Positions 1-8,839 of a stretch of 39,698 nucleotides of DNA are shown here, piece after piece (within the stretch, counting starts at the first letter, position 1; each line of letters starts with the position of its first letter). Origin of the DNA: an uncultured Opitutales bacterium (lineage in GTDB: Bacteria > Verrucomicrobiota > Verrucomicrobiia > Opitutales > Intestinicryptomonadaceae); contig CALXOC010000043.1 of NCBI GenBank assembly GCA_944389915.1, positions 1-39,698 on the forward strand. The letters run 5' to 3'. The position numbers were made by a program, and so were the translations under genes. The notes below the pieces were generated by a model. The model had not been told where the DNA came from and searched no databases. It was given only the letters and a program-made list of their open reading frames with translations.

Positions 1-590
1 CTGCAACCATATCCGGCAAGCTCCGCGTTTAAGGCTATGCTCCAATTTAAAATAAAGGCTTTTGACGCGCCGTAAACGGCCAAGAACGGCGTAGGCTGAA
101 AGGCTGCAGTTGAAGCCACATTTAAAACGGCGCCCCCGCGCCTCAAAAGTTCAGGAATTAAAGTCTCGGTTATAAATACCGGCGCCCTAACGTTTACGTC
201 CACAAGATTGAGGGATTCGCAAAATCTATTTTCGCGGGCGTCGGCACTGTTCCCGAAGGTGGCTATTCCGGCATTGTTTATTAGCAATATGCGCCCGGAA
301 TTGGCGGAAGGCAATTCGGACATCAGAACGGAAACAGCGGAGCTTAACTGCCCATAATCCGAGAGGTCGCAACTTATATGCCTAAGCGTAGACCCGCATT
401 CGGGAAGCTTTGGAGCCGACCTCGACAAGTTAAAAATCTTTATGCCGGCGGCAAGGCGCCCTAAGCACGATATGAAAGCCGCGCCTATTCCCGAAGATCC
501 GCCTGTTATTACCACAGCGGAAAAATCCGACAGGAAGTCGGACACTTTCGCATATTTGCGCAAAGTCAAATTGTATTCGGCATTTTCCAT
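1..590 (-). CDS. Short-chain dehydrogenase/reductase (SDR), 3'-truncated by window edge
   Basis: The reverse strand reads open from an ATG at 590 to the window edge, giving about 196 residues with the C-terminus missing. Classical SDR signatures are present in order. TGGSSGIG (about residues 29-36) is the Rossmann cofactor loop, NNAG follows (about residue 99), then an Asn in the VDVN stretch, a catalytic Ser in VASTA, and YGASK with the catalytic Tyr and Lys. It is therefore an NAD(P)-dependent oxidoreductase of the classical SDR type; the substrate cannot be told. The start was chosen because the only nearby upstream ATG meets a stop after one codon. It is divergent from the pyrophosphatase gene at 689. 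No clear ribosome binding site is seen. Confidence 0.88.
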   Translation of the reverse strand, partial: MENAEYNLTLRKYAKVSDFLSDFSAVVITGGSSGIGAAFISCLGRLAAGIKIFNLSRSAPKLPECGSTLRHISCDLSDYGQLSSAVSVLMSELPSANSGRILLINNAGIATFGNSADARENRFCESLNLVDVNVRAPVFITETLIPELLRRGGAVLNVASTAAFQPTPFLAVYGASKAFILNWSIALNAELAGYGC

Positions 591-649
591 CAAATCATAA
601 AACTAATATGCAGAAACAAAAATAGTATCAGACAATATAGCAATTTTAT

Positions 650-679
650 TTGTAAAAAATCGAGGAATTCTGTTATAAG
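650..679 (+). promoter_or_regulatory. Possible sigma-70 promoter for the pyrophosphatase gene
   Basis: TTGTAA (650-655) and TATAAG (674-679) are separated by 18 bp. The implied start of transcription lies only a few bases before the ATG at 689, so the mRNA would be nearly leaderless, and no Shine-Dalgarno sequence precedes this gene. The match is by eye only. Confidence 0.3.
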
Positions 680-688
680 ACGAAAAAA

Positions 689-2350
689 ATGAAGATTACA
701 TATATAATGGGGCACAAAAATCCCGATGCCGATTCTGTATGTTCGGCTATAGCCTACGAGCGCCTTAAGAAAAGCCTCGGCTTTGAAAATTTCCGCGCAG
801 CCCGGTGCGGGAATTCAAATACCCGCATAGACAGAATACTGCGAAGATTTTCCGCACCGCTTCCGGAATTTGTAGGGGATCTCAGGCTTCGCGCAAAAGA
901 CGTGATGAAGACCGACTTTATCAGCCTTCCCATAGACGCCTCCTGCTATTCCGTTATGGATATGATAGACAAGTACGATTTGCGAACCATTCCGCTTGTA
1001 GACGGTGGCGGCGTTCTTGTGGGAGAAGTTTCGGTTTTCGATTTGGGGGAATTTTTCATACCGCGCCCCAAACAGGTTAGGGAGGTTCGCCATGTGCGGG
1101 CCACTCTCAACGACATAATAAAAACGCTAAACGCCAAAGTAGAATCGCTGTTCCGCCCCGACGAAACCGAAGACATGTATGTGCGCATTGGCGCCATGGA
1201 AGTAAATACCTTTGGATCCTTTATAGACAAGGAATGCCTGCGCCCCGAACAAAATCTGATTGTGGTAGGAGACCGCTTCGACATTCAAATAAAAGCCATT
1301 CAAATGGGGGTAAGGGGGATAATAATAACCGGGGGATACGGCATAGACCCGTCGGTAATAGAGATGGCCCGCCAGAAGTCCGTTAGCATACTTTCGTGCA
1401 ATTACGACTCCGCAACAACCGCATTGTTAGTGCGCATGGCAACTCGCGCGGCGCCTCTGATGCGCCGCGACTTCGCGACGGTCAAGAGCGATTTTCTCCT
1501 TTCGAAGGTGTCGGCGCGCATAAGGGACTATTTCGGCAAAACCGTTTTTGTGTGCAATTCCGACGGTAAAATAGAGGGGCTCTTTACGAGCACGGACCTG
1601 CTCGACCTTCCAAAACCGGGGCTCGTGCTTGTGGACCACAACGAAATTTCGCAGGCCGTTACCGGAGCCGACGAAGCCGACATAGTGGAAATAATAGACC
1701 ACCACCGCATAGGAGCCCTGCCGACGTCCAACCCGATTTTATTTATAAACAAGCCTGTCGGCTCCACCTGCACAATAGTCAGCCAGATGTATGAAAAGTC
1801 CGGCCTAATTCCCGACGCGCAAACCGCCGGGCTGCTGCTCAGCGGTATCATAAGCGACACCCTAAACCTCAAGAGCCCGACCTCGACTTTAGAAGACGAG
1901 CGCGAATACTCCAAACTGGCAGCTCTCGCAAATATAGACGCCAACGCCTTGGCGGACTTCATATTCAGGGCCGACAGCCCAATTCTGACAAGCTCTCCCG
2001 AAGACGTCATAAAAGCCGACTGCAAGCATTACGGCGAAAAAGGCAGGGATTTCTCCGTATCGCAAATCGAAGAGCTCGACTTCGGAAATTTCTACGCCCA
2101 CATAACCCAGTTGCGCAGCGCCCTTGAAAATTACAGAAAGGAAAACGGCCTGCTGTTTTCGGCGCTATTCGTTACGAATGTAATGTCCCAGGACTCGCTT
2201 CTGATGGTCTGCGGAGACGGGGATTTTACAAGCAGAATAAACTATGCTAAAGACGCCGACAAGGACGTATTCGAACTTCCAAAGACCGTCAGCCGAAAAA
2301 AGCAGTTAATTCCCTACCTTACTTCGCTCTTCAGAGATTACCCGGCCTAA
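689..2350 (+). CDS. ppaC: Manganese-dependent (family II) inorganic pyrophosphatase with CBS and DRTGG regulatory insert
   Basis: This 553-residue protein hydrolyses pyrophosphate to phosphate in the cytoplasm. The DHH-family phosphoesterase core is split by a regulatory insert. The N-terminal metal motif GHKNPDADS (residues 8-16) supplies H9, D13 and D15. The core resumes at DHNE (316-319), DHH (337-339), GSTCT (358-362) and D390. The C-terminal substrate-binding motif SRKKQ is at 535-539. Residues about 70-125 and 255-310 look like the two CBS halves, and the ITGG stretch near 213 belongs to the DRTGG domain between them. In this subfamily the CBS module is inhibited by AMP/ADP and activated by ATP or diadenosine polyphosphates, and that regulation is inferred here from architecture. 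All catalytic residues are intact. It appears to be transcribed alone, with a 143-bp gap before the next gene. Confidence 0.96.
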   Translation: MKITYIMGHKNPDADSVCSAIAYERLKKSLGFENFRAARCGNSNTRIDRILRRFSAPLPEFVGDLRLRAKDVMKTDFISLPIDASCYSVMDMIDKYDLRTIPLVDGGGVLVGEVSVFDLGEFFIPRPKQVREVRHVRATLNDIIKTLNAKVESLFRPDETEDMYVRIGAMEVNTFGSFIDKECLRPEQNLIVVGDRFDIQIKAIQMGVRGIIITGGYGIDPSVIEMARQKSVSILSCNYDSATTALLVRMATRAAPLMRRDFATVKSDFLLSKVSARIRDYFGKTVFVCNSDGKIEGLFTSTDLLDLPKPGLVLVDHNEISQAVTGADEADIVEIIDHHRIGALPTSNPILFINKPVGSTCTIVSQMYEKSGLIPDAQTAGLLLSGIISDTLNLKSPTSTLEDEREYSKLAALANIDANALADFIFRADSPILTSSPEDVIKADCKHYGEKGRDFSVSQIEELDFGNFYAHITQLRSALENYRKENGLLFSALFVTNVMSQDSLLMVCGDGDFTSRINYAKDADKDVFELPKTVSRKKQLIPYLTSLFRDYPA

Positions 2351-2475
2351 TCCGCCCATGTTATCCAAAGAACTTTCCGGGCGGGCGCCACGCCGGCCTT
2401 TTATTGGGGCTCAAAGGCTTTTGCGCGCGGCGAATTTGTGTGGAATAGAAATTGTTATTTGACTTATAAAATATT

Positions 2476-2490
2476 ATTCCATATTGGAAT
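2476..2490. promoter_or_regulatory. 15-bp inverted repeat just before the SGNH gene pair
   Basis: The arms ATTCCA and TGGAAT are separated by TAT and end three bases before the ATG at 2494. No Shine-Dalgarno is present here. The position fits an operator or a small hairpin affecting initiation; function is not established. Confidence 0.3.
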
Positions 2491-2493
2491 CAT

Positions 2494-3894
2494 ATGAAAG
2501 CGGTTAAAATTTTAAAAACGCTCATTGCAATACCCGCGCTGCTGGCGTTGGCCTTCCAAAGTTTTGCGTCGCAACATCCAAAAGCTTTTGACGCTAATGA
2601 CAAAGTATTGTTCGTAGGAGACAGCATCACGGCCGGAGGCTACTACATAAAGCACATAATGCTATATTACATTACGCGTTTTCCAAACGCAAAGGCGTGC
2701 TTTATAAATTCGGGAATATCAGGAGACTATTGCGACGGCCTGCTGTGGAGAATGGATTGGGATATTCTATCCAACAAGCCCGACGTGGCAACATTGATGA
2801 TTGGCATGAACGACGTTTTGCGAAACAGCTTCTCGACATCCGAAAAAGCGAAACCAATGCACAAAGACAGGCTTCTGGCCAGGCGCAAATCTTACGCGGA
2901 AAAGCTGTCAAAAATAATCGGAGCCCTGTCTGAGAACTCGCGTTCGCTGATTGTTTTTACTCCGTCCATATACGACCAAAGCGCGCGCATTAAATGCGAA
3001 AATTTAATAGGCGTAAACGACGAGCTTTCAATATACGGAAATATCGGAGCCGAACTCGCTTCGAATACGGGCAATGCCCGCGTTGTTGACATGTCCGCGG
3101 CGATGGCTAAGACCAACCTTGCGTATCAAAATTCGGAGGGTTCCGACAAGACAATCATAGGCCCCGACCGCGTCCATCCGGGCGATGTGGGCGGATTGGT
3201 AATGGCAAAGACATTTATTGAAAGTTTCGGGGAGTCCCCAACGGTTTACAATTTGCACATAGACGCTCCCTCCCAAAGCGTTAAATATGCAAATAACTGC
3301 GAAGTTCAGGATTTGAAATCCGACACATGCAAAACAACTTTCACCTTGCGCGAAGAATCTCTTCCCTACCCCTTTACCGCAGAGACGGAAAAGATAGACA
3401 AATATATAAATTTTACGGAGACGTTCAATTTGCAAAAATTGAAGATAAGTAGCCTTCCTGTCGGCGATTATTCCTTGGAGATAGACGGCAAGGAGGTCGG
3501 CATATACTCCTCCGAAGATTTCTCAAAAGGAATAAATTTATCGAAAAACAGAAAAACGCCCCAGTATGCGCAAGCCATGGAAGTATTAAAGCTCTGCGAA
3601 CAATTCAGGAACTTGAATGTAAAATACAGAAACTTCTTTCTCCCCGAACTTTTCACTTTCAGGGAATGCTATGGAAAAGATGCTGCCCAAAGAATGGAGA
3701 TCATAAAGGAAAAATATCTTAAAATTAAGGCAAACAAGAACTCCAACCCCTATGTTCTCAAATGCTTTAAAAATTATATTGAAAATCAGCGCGAGAGGGA
3801 AATGTTGCCGCAAAAAATAAAAAATGTGCTCGACTGTGCGTACAATGAGGCTCAAGCTAAATCCCACATCTACACAATCAAACTCAAGAAATGA
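2494..3894 (+). CDS. Secreted SGNH/GDSL-family hydrolase, first of a tandem pair
   Basis: This 466-residue protein begins with a signal peptide (hydrophobic 9-25, likely cleavage after FAS near residue 26). SGNH signatures are complete: block I GDSIT with nucleophile S44, block II G in SGISGD, block III GMND with N106, and block V DRVH with D225 and H228. It should be an esterase or carbohydrate deacetylase-type hydrolase acting in the periplasm or outside the cell; the substrate cannot be inferred. The catalytic domain ends near residue 245. About 220 further residues form a second domain rich in Lys and Glu and probably helical towards the end. The same two-part layout recurs in the adjacent gene, whose start overlaps this stop by 4 bp (ATGA), so the two are translationally coupled duplicates. 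Confidence 0.9.
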   Translation: MKAVKILKTLIAIPALLALAFQSFASQHPKAFDANDKVLFVGDSITAGGYYIKHIMLYYITRFPNAKACFINSGISGDYCDGLLWRMDWDILSNKPDVATLMIGMNDVLRNSFSTSEKAKPMHKDRLLARRKSYAEKLSKIIGALSENSRSLIVFTPSIYDQSARIKCENLIGVNDELSIYGNIGAELASNTGNARVVDMSAAMAKTNLAYQNSEGSDKTIIGPDRVHPGDVGGLVMAKTFIESFGESPTVYNLHIDAPSQSVKYANNCEVQDLKSDTCKTTFTLREESLPYPFTAETEKIDKYINFTETFNLQKLKISSLPVGDYSLEIDGKEVGIYSSEDFSKGINLSKNRKTPQYAQAMEVLKLCEQFRNLNVKYRNFFLPELFTFRECYGKDAAQRMEIIKEKYLKIKANKNSNPYVLKCFKNYIENQREREMLPQKIKNVLDCAYNEAQAKSHIYTIKLKK

Positions 3895-5312
3895 AGAAGC
3901 TTTCAAATACATTAATTTTTGCTTTTATTTTTTGTTCTGCCGCGCTGTGCGCCCCGGCGGTAGAGCAAAAACCCGTGGCAATTAGTGCCGGAGACACGCT
4001 TTGCTTCGCCGGAGACAGCATAACGCACCACGGGTATTATCCGAAACATATCGCTTTGTATTATGTAACCAGATTTCCCAATGTGCCCGTTAAATTTAGA
4101 AACGCCGGCGTAGAAGGCAATAGCGCAATACATGTGCTTTCGCGTATCGACAGCGATTTGCGCCCAGACAAGAAAACAGTGTTTACACTCATGCTCGGCA
4201 TGAATGATTGCCGTTACGGGAGGCTTGTCGGCCTCCGTCCCGAAGACAAAAAAGCCAGGCACGCGGAATTTTTGGAGGAATTCAAAAACCGCATTGCGGA
4301 GCTGTCGGAGGCATTGGCGGAGGATTCTAAGAAACTGATACTTCTGTCTTCGTCGATATACGACGGCGAAAGCGATATAAAGAAACCCATAACAGTTGGC
4401 ATAAATGGAGAAATTATCCCGAAAAAAGACGACTCAAAAACGCCCGAACGCAACCGCATATTAAAAGATTACGCCGATTTTATAGTGAATTACGCCAAGT
4501 CAAATTCCATTGCCTGCGCCGATATTTGGAAGGCAACGGATGAGGCCAATAAAGCCATGCACCTGAGCGACAAGTCGATGTCGGCGATAGGCCCCGACCG
4601 CGTTCACCCCTTCAATTTAGGGGGCTTAATAATAGCCGAAGCTTTTCTGAGCGCTATGGGTGAAAGCCCCATCGTATCCGAAGTTTCAATAGACGCCCTC
4701 AAGCCTGAGGCTACAAAATCCGTAAACGCAAAAGTTTCAGCTCTGGCAAAGAATTCTGCCGGGAGCATATCATTTGAACTTCTCGAGCGCTCGCTGCCCT
4801 ATCCAATAACAGGCGAAACCGCCCCGGCCGCCAAACTTCTGGATTTCTATTCAAAGTTGGACAAACAAATCCTTCGCGTGCAGAATTTGCCGGGCAAACG
4901 CTACAATTTGCTCATAGACGGCAAATCGGTCGGCAAATACACCGCGAAAGATTTTTGGAAGGGAATAAATCTCGCCCTAAACCCGGAAACCCCGCAATAC
5001 AAACAAGCCCTGGAGGTGGAAAAGCTTCTTGAAACATGGCGGGCAAACGTGCAGAAATACAGGAACTGTTTGGCAACTGAAATGGCGTATAAGATAGATT
5101 CGTCGAAACCCGAGGAGGCGCGGCTGAAACTCACCAAAGTATTGGAGGACAAAAGCAGCCACTATTACGCAATAAAACGCAGCAAAGACTACCTAATAGA
5201 GGGCTCCATGCGCGACAAATTCCTTTCCGAAGCCGACAAAGCTCTATCTGAAGCTTACGCCGCCGCCCAGCCGCGCAGCCACACATACAAACTGGAGCGA
5301 AGTGATAACTGA
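3891..5312 (+). CDS. Secreted SGNH/GDSL-family hydrolase, second of a tandem pair
   Basis: This 473-residue paralogue follows with a 4-bp overlap (ATGA). The N-terminus is a signal peptide (hydrophobic 8-19, likely cleavage after LCA near 21). The Cys at 20 is preceded by A-A-L, a poor lipobox, so I favour signal peptidase I. Catalytic motifs are GDSIT (S43), G in NAGVEG, GMND (N105) and DRVH (D236, H239). The GYYxKHIxLYYxTRFPN stretch after block I is almost identical to the preceding protein. The C-terminal domains also align, including an ID-GK-VG-Y segment and repeated PQYxQAxEV. The pair probably arose by duplication and may act on related positions of one polysaccharide; this is inference. 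Confidence 0.9.
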   Translation: MKKLSNTLIFAFIFCSAALCAPAVEQKPVAISAGDTLCFAGDSITHHGYYPKHIALYYVTRFPNVPVKFRNAGVEGNSAIHVLSRIDSDLRPDKKTVFTLMLGMNDCRYGRLVGLRPEDKKARHAEFLEEFKNRIAELSEALAEDSKKLILLSSSIYDGESDIKKPITVGINGEIIPKKDDSKTPERNRILKDYADFIVNYAKSNSIACADIWKATDEANKAMHLSDKSMSAIGPDRVHPFNLGGLIIAEAFLSAMGESPIVSEVSIDALKPEATKSVNAKVSALAKNSAGSISFELLERSLPYPITGETAPAAKLLDFYSKLDKQILRVQNLPGKRYNLLIDGKSVGKYTAKDFWKGINLALNPETPQYKQALEVEKLLETWRANVQKYRNCLATEMAYKIDSSKPEEARLKLTKVLEDKSSHYYAIKRSKDYLIEGSMRDKFLSEADKALSEAYAAAQPRSHTYKLERSDN

Positions 5313-5373
5313 CCGCTCCACTCGGCATAAAGCTCTGTTATTTTTTGGACTGGAACTATAAAAAAGGCCATTT

Positions 5374-6792
5374 ATGAAAATATATTTTATGGGTATATGC
5401 GGGACGGCCATGGGAAACGCCGCAATACTTATGAAGCGTTTGGGGCACTCCGTGTGCGGCAGCGACACCGGAATTTACGATCCCATGAAGAGCGCTTTGG
5501 CGAAAGCAGACATAGACATTTTTCCGGGTTGGAATCCGCAAAACATAAAGCTTTGTTGGCCCGATCTCATTGTTGTGGGGAACGCCATCAGCAGAATGAA
5601 TCCCGAACTTGAATACGTGTTGGCGGAACAAAATTTCAAATACACAAGCCTGCCCGCGCTAATAGGCGAAAATATAATATCCCAACGCCCGAGCCTCGTA
5701 GTTTCCGGCACCCACGGGAAAACGACAACCACAACCCTTGCCTCGTATATTTTAATGCGCAACTCCGTAAATTGCGGGTGGATTATAGGCGGCATTCCCG
5801 AAAATCTTGAAGACGGCGGCTCGCGGCTTGGCGGCTCAACCGACAATTCCCCCTTTGTTATAGAGGGCGACGAATATGACTCCGCTTTTTTTGACAAGCG
5901 CAGTAAATTTATACACTATCGCCCCAGGATATTGGCGATAAACAACATAGAGTTCGACCACGCCGATATATTTAGGGACCTAATAGACGTAAAGCGCGCT
6001 TTCACGCATGTGCGCCGCATAGTTTCCCCTGTTGGCGCCATAGTGGAAAACGGGGACGACGATAACATCGCCTCTCTTGAACCAACTCCGTGGACCCGCA
6101 GAATAAAAGTGGGCTTCGGGAAATCCTGCGACGTTATAATAAAGGATTTCTCTCAAAATTCGGAATCGTCGTCGTTTTCAATATCGGGCGGAAACAAGCA
6201 AAAATTTGTGGAGTGGAAAATGCAGGGCGAATTCAACGCGAGAAATGCCGCCATGGCGGCGGTGTCGTGCGCGGCTCTGCTCAACAGGGATCCGCTCGAT
6301 TTGGACCTCTCCTGCCTGGCGGATTTCGGCGGGGTGAAAAGGCGCCAGCAAATTTTGTTAAGTGGCGAAAACATCATAGTGGTTGAGGATTTCGCACACC
6401 ACCCCACCGCCATAAAATTTACTTTGGAATCCCTCAGGCAGCGCTACAAAGAATTCGCTCTCGTTGCTTGTTTTGAGCCGCGCAGCAACACGGCAAAAAC
6501 AAACATATTTCAAGACGCGTTTGCGAAATCGCTGTCAATAGCCGACCGCGCATACATAGGGGCGGTAAACGCCGCAAAAATAGAGGAGTCAAGGCGTTTC
6601 GACGGCAAAAAGGTGGCCGCCCAAAACCCTTCGAAATTTCAGGCATTTGAAAGCAATGCGGCGCTTTTGGAAAAGCTTCAAACAGACCTCCCGGGGCTTG
6701 GCAAAAAAGTTCTTGTAGTATTTTTCAGCAACGGCTCCTTCGACGGCATACACAATAAGTTTGCGGAATCAAACAAAGCTCGTTGCCGATAG
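5374..6792 (+). CDS. mpl: UDP-N-acetylmuramate:L-alanyl-gamma-D-glutamyl-meso-diaminopimelate ligase (murein tripeptide recycling)
   Basis: This 472-residue Mur-ligase-family enzyme joins recycled L-Ala-D-Glu-meso-DAP tripeptide to UDP-MurNAc with ATP in the cytoplasm. The N-terminal UDP-binding Rossmann segment starts with IYFMGICGTAMG. The ATP loop is GTHGKTTT (112-119), followed by EGDEYDSAFFD (164-174) and the NNIEFDHAD segment near 190-198. FAHHPTAI, typical of Mpl/MurC, opens the C-terminal domain. The EGDEYD and IEFDHADI motifs favour Mpl over MurC, as does the ICGTAMG N-terminus. It implies meso-DAP peptidoglycan and turnover recycling. The 61-bp upstream gap contains an A/T-rich stretch but no clear promoter or strong Shine-Dalgarno. 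It converges on the small gene at 6798 with five bases between. Confidence 0.93.
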   Translation: MKIYFMGICGTAMGNAAILMKRLGHSVCGSDTGIYDPMKSALAKADIDIFPGWNPQNIKLCWPDLIVVGNAISRMNPELEYVLAEQNFKYTSLPALIGENIISQRPSLVVSGTHGKTTTTTLASYILMRNSVNCGWIIGGIPENLEDGGSRLGGSTDNSPFVIEGDEYDSAFFDKRSKFIHYRPRILAINNIEFDHADIFRDLIDVKRAFTHVRRIVSPVGAIVENGDDDNIASLEPTPWTRRIKVGFGKSCDVIIKDFSQNSESSSFSISGGNKQKFVEWKMQGEFNARNAAMAAVSCAALLNRDPLDLDLSCLADFGGVKRRQQILLSGENIIVVEDFAHHPTAIKFTLESLRQRYKEFALVACFEPRSNTAKTNIFQDAFAKSLSIADRAYIGAVNAAKIEESRRFDGKKVAAQNPSKFQAFESNAALLEKLQTDLPGLGKKVLVVFFSNGSFDGIHNKFAESNKARCR

Positions 6793-6797
6793 CCCTG

Positions 6798-7022
6798 TTA
6801 CTGGAAAATATCCCACGCCTGCCAACATTCATAGACAAACCAGCCGACCGCCAAAGCCAAAGCCACATAGGCAAGCTTTAACACCGCTTTCCACACCTCC
6901 CCCGGCAAATCGTATTTTCCTATCTCTTTGCGCGATGATTTCCGGAACTCGTACAACGGATCTTTTGGCTGCACGGAACGCGTGCGCTTGCTTACTTTTA
7001 GAGCCCTACTGCGCTTGAACAT
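6798..7022 (-). CDS. Small single-pass membrane protein, unknown function
   Basis: This 74-residue protein starts at an ATG at 7022. The open frame extends further upstream, but that part overlaps the hisI start region and does not look coding. The N-terminal 40 residues are strongly basic (many Arg and Lys) with a DPLYEF stretch, and residues about 45-66 form one hydrophobic segment ending near W-x-x-Y-E-C-W. By the positive-inside rule the basic part should be cytoplasmic. No family was recognised. It is convergent with mpl and divergent from hisI. Confidence 0.55.
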   Translation of the reverse strand: MFKRSRALKVSKRTRSVQPKDPLYEFRKSSRKEIGKYDLPGEVWKAVLKLAYVALALAVGWFVYECWQAWDIFQ

Positions 7023-7127
7023 AAGGGCATTTTTTATTTGGAAGGCAGCAATGCAAGATTTTATTTGCCGACCCGAACGCGCCCGAAAAAAATTGACAGA
7101 AAAGCCCAAAGTTCCGATTGTAATTGT

Positions 7128-7496
7128 ATGAGCAAAGAAATCGAAGAAGGATTGGATCTGAATTTGGACTACACAAAGCTTAAAAAAGTGGCCCAATGCT
7201 CCGAAGACGTGATTCCTGCCATAGCCCAATGCGCCGATACGGGCGAAGTTCTTATAGTGGGCTATGTAAACAAGCTCGCGCTCGACACGGCCATAAGAGA
7301 AGGCATGGCTACATTCTGGAGCACCTCAAGAAACGAGCTTTGGATAAAGGGCAAAACCAGCGGAGACTATTTGGAAATCAAGGACATACTTGTAAACTGC
7401 GAGCAAAACTCCATAGTTTACAAGGTTGTGCTAAAAGGCAAAGGCTCGTGCCATACGAAGGATTCATCGGGGAAGGCCCGCCGCGGATGCTATTAA
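7128..7496 (+). CDS. hisI: Phosphoribosyl-AMP cyclohydrolase (histidine biosynthesis), atypical metal site
   Basis: This 122-residue protein opens the adenine ring of phosphoribosyl-AMP, the third step of histidine synthesis. Recognisable family segments are VGYVNKLAL (44-52), ATFWSTSRNELWIKGKTSG (61-79) and the GSCHT motif (106-110). The start at 7128 is chosen because it lies just before the homologous region; the open frame upstream is unrelated. Zinc-ligand candidates C91, C108 and C121 are present. The canonical DCDxD magnesium motif instead reads N90-C91-E92-Q93-N94, and the last two cysteines are farther apart than usual because of an insert (KDSSGKARRG). It is a stand-alone protein with no HisE fusion and no other his gene nearby. 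Confidence 0.87.
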   Translation: MSKEIEEGLDLNLDYTKLKKVAQCSEDVIPAIAQCADTGEVLIVGYVNKLALDTAIREGMATFWSTSRNELWIKGKTSGDYLEIKDILVNCEQNSIVYKVVLKGKGSCHTKDSSGKARRGCY

Positions 7497-7622
7497 CGCC
7501 GAATAAAGGTGAAAGACTCAAAAGCCGCAGGCTTGGAATTTCTCGAAGGCATGCAGTAAATAAAAAAAATGTCTGGATTTTTCGTCGAAATTCGGTTATT
7601 TAAAACGCGCAATATTTTAATG

Positions 7623-7640
7623 CTCCCTTTTTTTTGGGAG
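7623..7640. other. Short hairpin in the hisI-dnaN gap
   Basis: CTCCC (7623-7627) and GGGAG (7636-7640) flank a run of eight T. It ends 24 bases before the dnaN ATG. The U-run is in the loop rather than after the stem, so it is not a standard terminator. The rest of the 168-base gap shows nothing recognisable. Confidence 0.25.
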
Positions 7641-7664
7641 AAAAGGCAAAAATAAATACAGGGT

Positions 7665-8795
7665 ATGAAGTTTAAAATAAACAAGGAACATTTCGCAATG
7701 GGCTTGCGCCAAGTTACAAACGTGGTGAGCTCAAAGCCTCCGATGGCTGTACTCAACAACGTGCTAATAAAGGCGGAAGACGGCAAAGTAATGCTGACAA
7801 CGACTAATCTCGACCTCGGCATAAGATGCGCAATAAAGGCGGAAGTAGAGGTTCCAGGAGACATTACTCTGCCCGTGAAAAAACTCGCCCAGATAGTCAG
7901 CGCAATGCCGCAGCAGGAAATAACATTGGAGAGCAAGGACGGCCAAACCGCTCGCATACGCTCGGGGCGCTCGGACTTTCAGCGGTTCAACGGAATAAAG
8001 GCGGAAGACTTTCCGCCGCTTCCGAATTTTGTGGACCAGCACAGCTACGAACTCGGGCCTCAAGAGCTCATGACTATGCTGCGCTCTGTATCCTACGCGC
8101 AAAGCACCGACGAAAACCGCTATATTCTCAACAGCGTATTCTTTAACTTTTCGGAAGGCAAACTCACGCTTGTTGCAACCGACGGCAGGCGCCTGGCGCT
8201 CATATCGCGCGATATGAAAATCGACCATGAGGACGAGGGAAGCATAATACTTCCGGCCAAAACTGTTACGGAGCTGGAAAAGCTCCTTGTGCAAGGCAAG
8301 TCTGTAAAAATCAGCTTCAATGAGCGCCAAGTGGCTTTCGACATAGAAATAGGAGAGGAATCCGAAAGCAACGGATTGTCGGGCTCAATATATTTGGTTT
8401 CCAAAATAGTTGAGGGAAGCTATCCCAACTACAAGCAGGTCATACCAAAAGAAGCCGAGCAGCGCATAAAAATCGAGCGCGAATTGATGCTTGAGACTGT
8501 GCAACGAGTGAAAATAGTGACTTCCGACAAGCAAAACTCCGTGCGCCTGAAAATAGCAGACAACTGTCTTGAGATATCCGCTCAGAGTTCCGAGTTGGGA
8601 GAGGCTAAAGAACCGATAGAAGTTGAATATTCCGGCCCGGAAGTGCAGCTCGGATTTAATCCGGATTTCCTTTTAAGCCCTTTGAGCAACCTCACTAAAG
8701 ACGAAATATATTTCGAGTTTAAAGACGAAATGAGCCCGGGCGTGTTTAAGACGCTCGACAACTTCCTCTGCGTGGTAATGCCCATGCGCGTATAA
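7665..8795 (+). CDS. dnaN: DNA polymerase III sliding clamp (beta subunit)
   Basis: This 376-residue protein is the ring-shaped processivity factor that tethers DNA polymerase III and other clamp-binding proteins to DNA. The full length fits three clamp domains of about 120 residues. Typical features include the N-terminal pattern with TTTNLDLGI (45-53), the RRLALI stretch after VATDGR in the middle domain, and the C-terminal hydrophobic-cleft ending VVMPMRV. The N-terminal helix also fits. The gene is not next to dnaA or recF here. It is preceded by 168 non-coding bases with a CTCCC/GGGAG hairpin at 7623-7640, and only a weak GGG lies ahead of the ATG. Confidence 0.96.
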   Translation: MKFKINKEHFAMGLRQVTNVVSSKPPMAVLNNVLIKAEDGKVMLTTTNLDLGIRCAIKAEVEVPGDITLPVKKLAQIVSAMPQQEITLESKDGQTARIRSGRSDFQRFNGIKAEDFPPLPNFVDQHSYELGPQELMTMLRSVSYAQSTDENRYILNSVFFNFSEGKLTLVATDGRRLALISRDMKIDHEDEGSIILPAKTVTELEKLLVQGKSVKISFNERQVAFDIEIGEESESNGLSGSIYLVSKIVEGSYPNYKQVIPKEAEQRIKIERELMLETVQRVKIVTSDKQNSVRLKIADNCLEISAQSSELGEAKEPIEVEYSGPEVQLGFNPDFLLSPLSNLTKDEIYFEFKDEMSPGVFKTLDNFLCVVMPMRV

Positions 8796-8839
8796 GGCGC
8801 ATGGTAATCACTAACCATTAAAGGGCAAAATTTGCCGTT

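Noticed and set aside
2351-2493. GC-rich stretch after the pyrophosphatase as a terminator
   Set aside because: Only a 4-bp stem could be drawn before the TTTT, which is too weak to call.
7038-7127. In-frame upstream extension of hisI to an ATG at 7038
   Set aside because: The extra 30 residues are not family-like and overlap the promoter gap of the divergent small gene; the normal N-terminus begins at 7128.
7023-7229. Upstream extension of the small minus-strand membrane protein to an ATG at 7229
   Set aside because: It would overlap about 100 bases of hisI on the opposite strand and reads as non-coding sequence.
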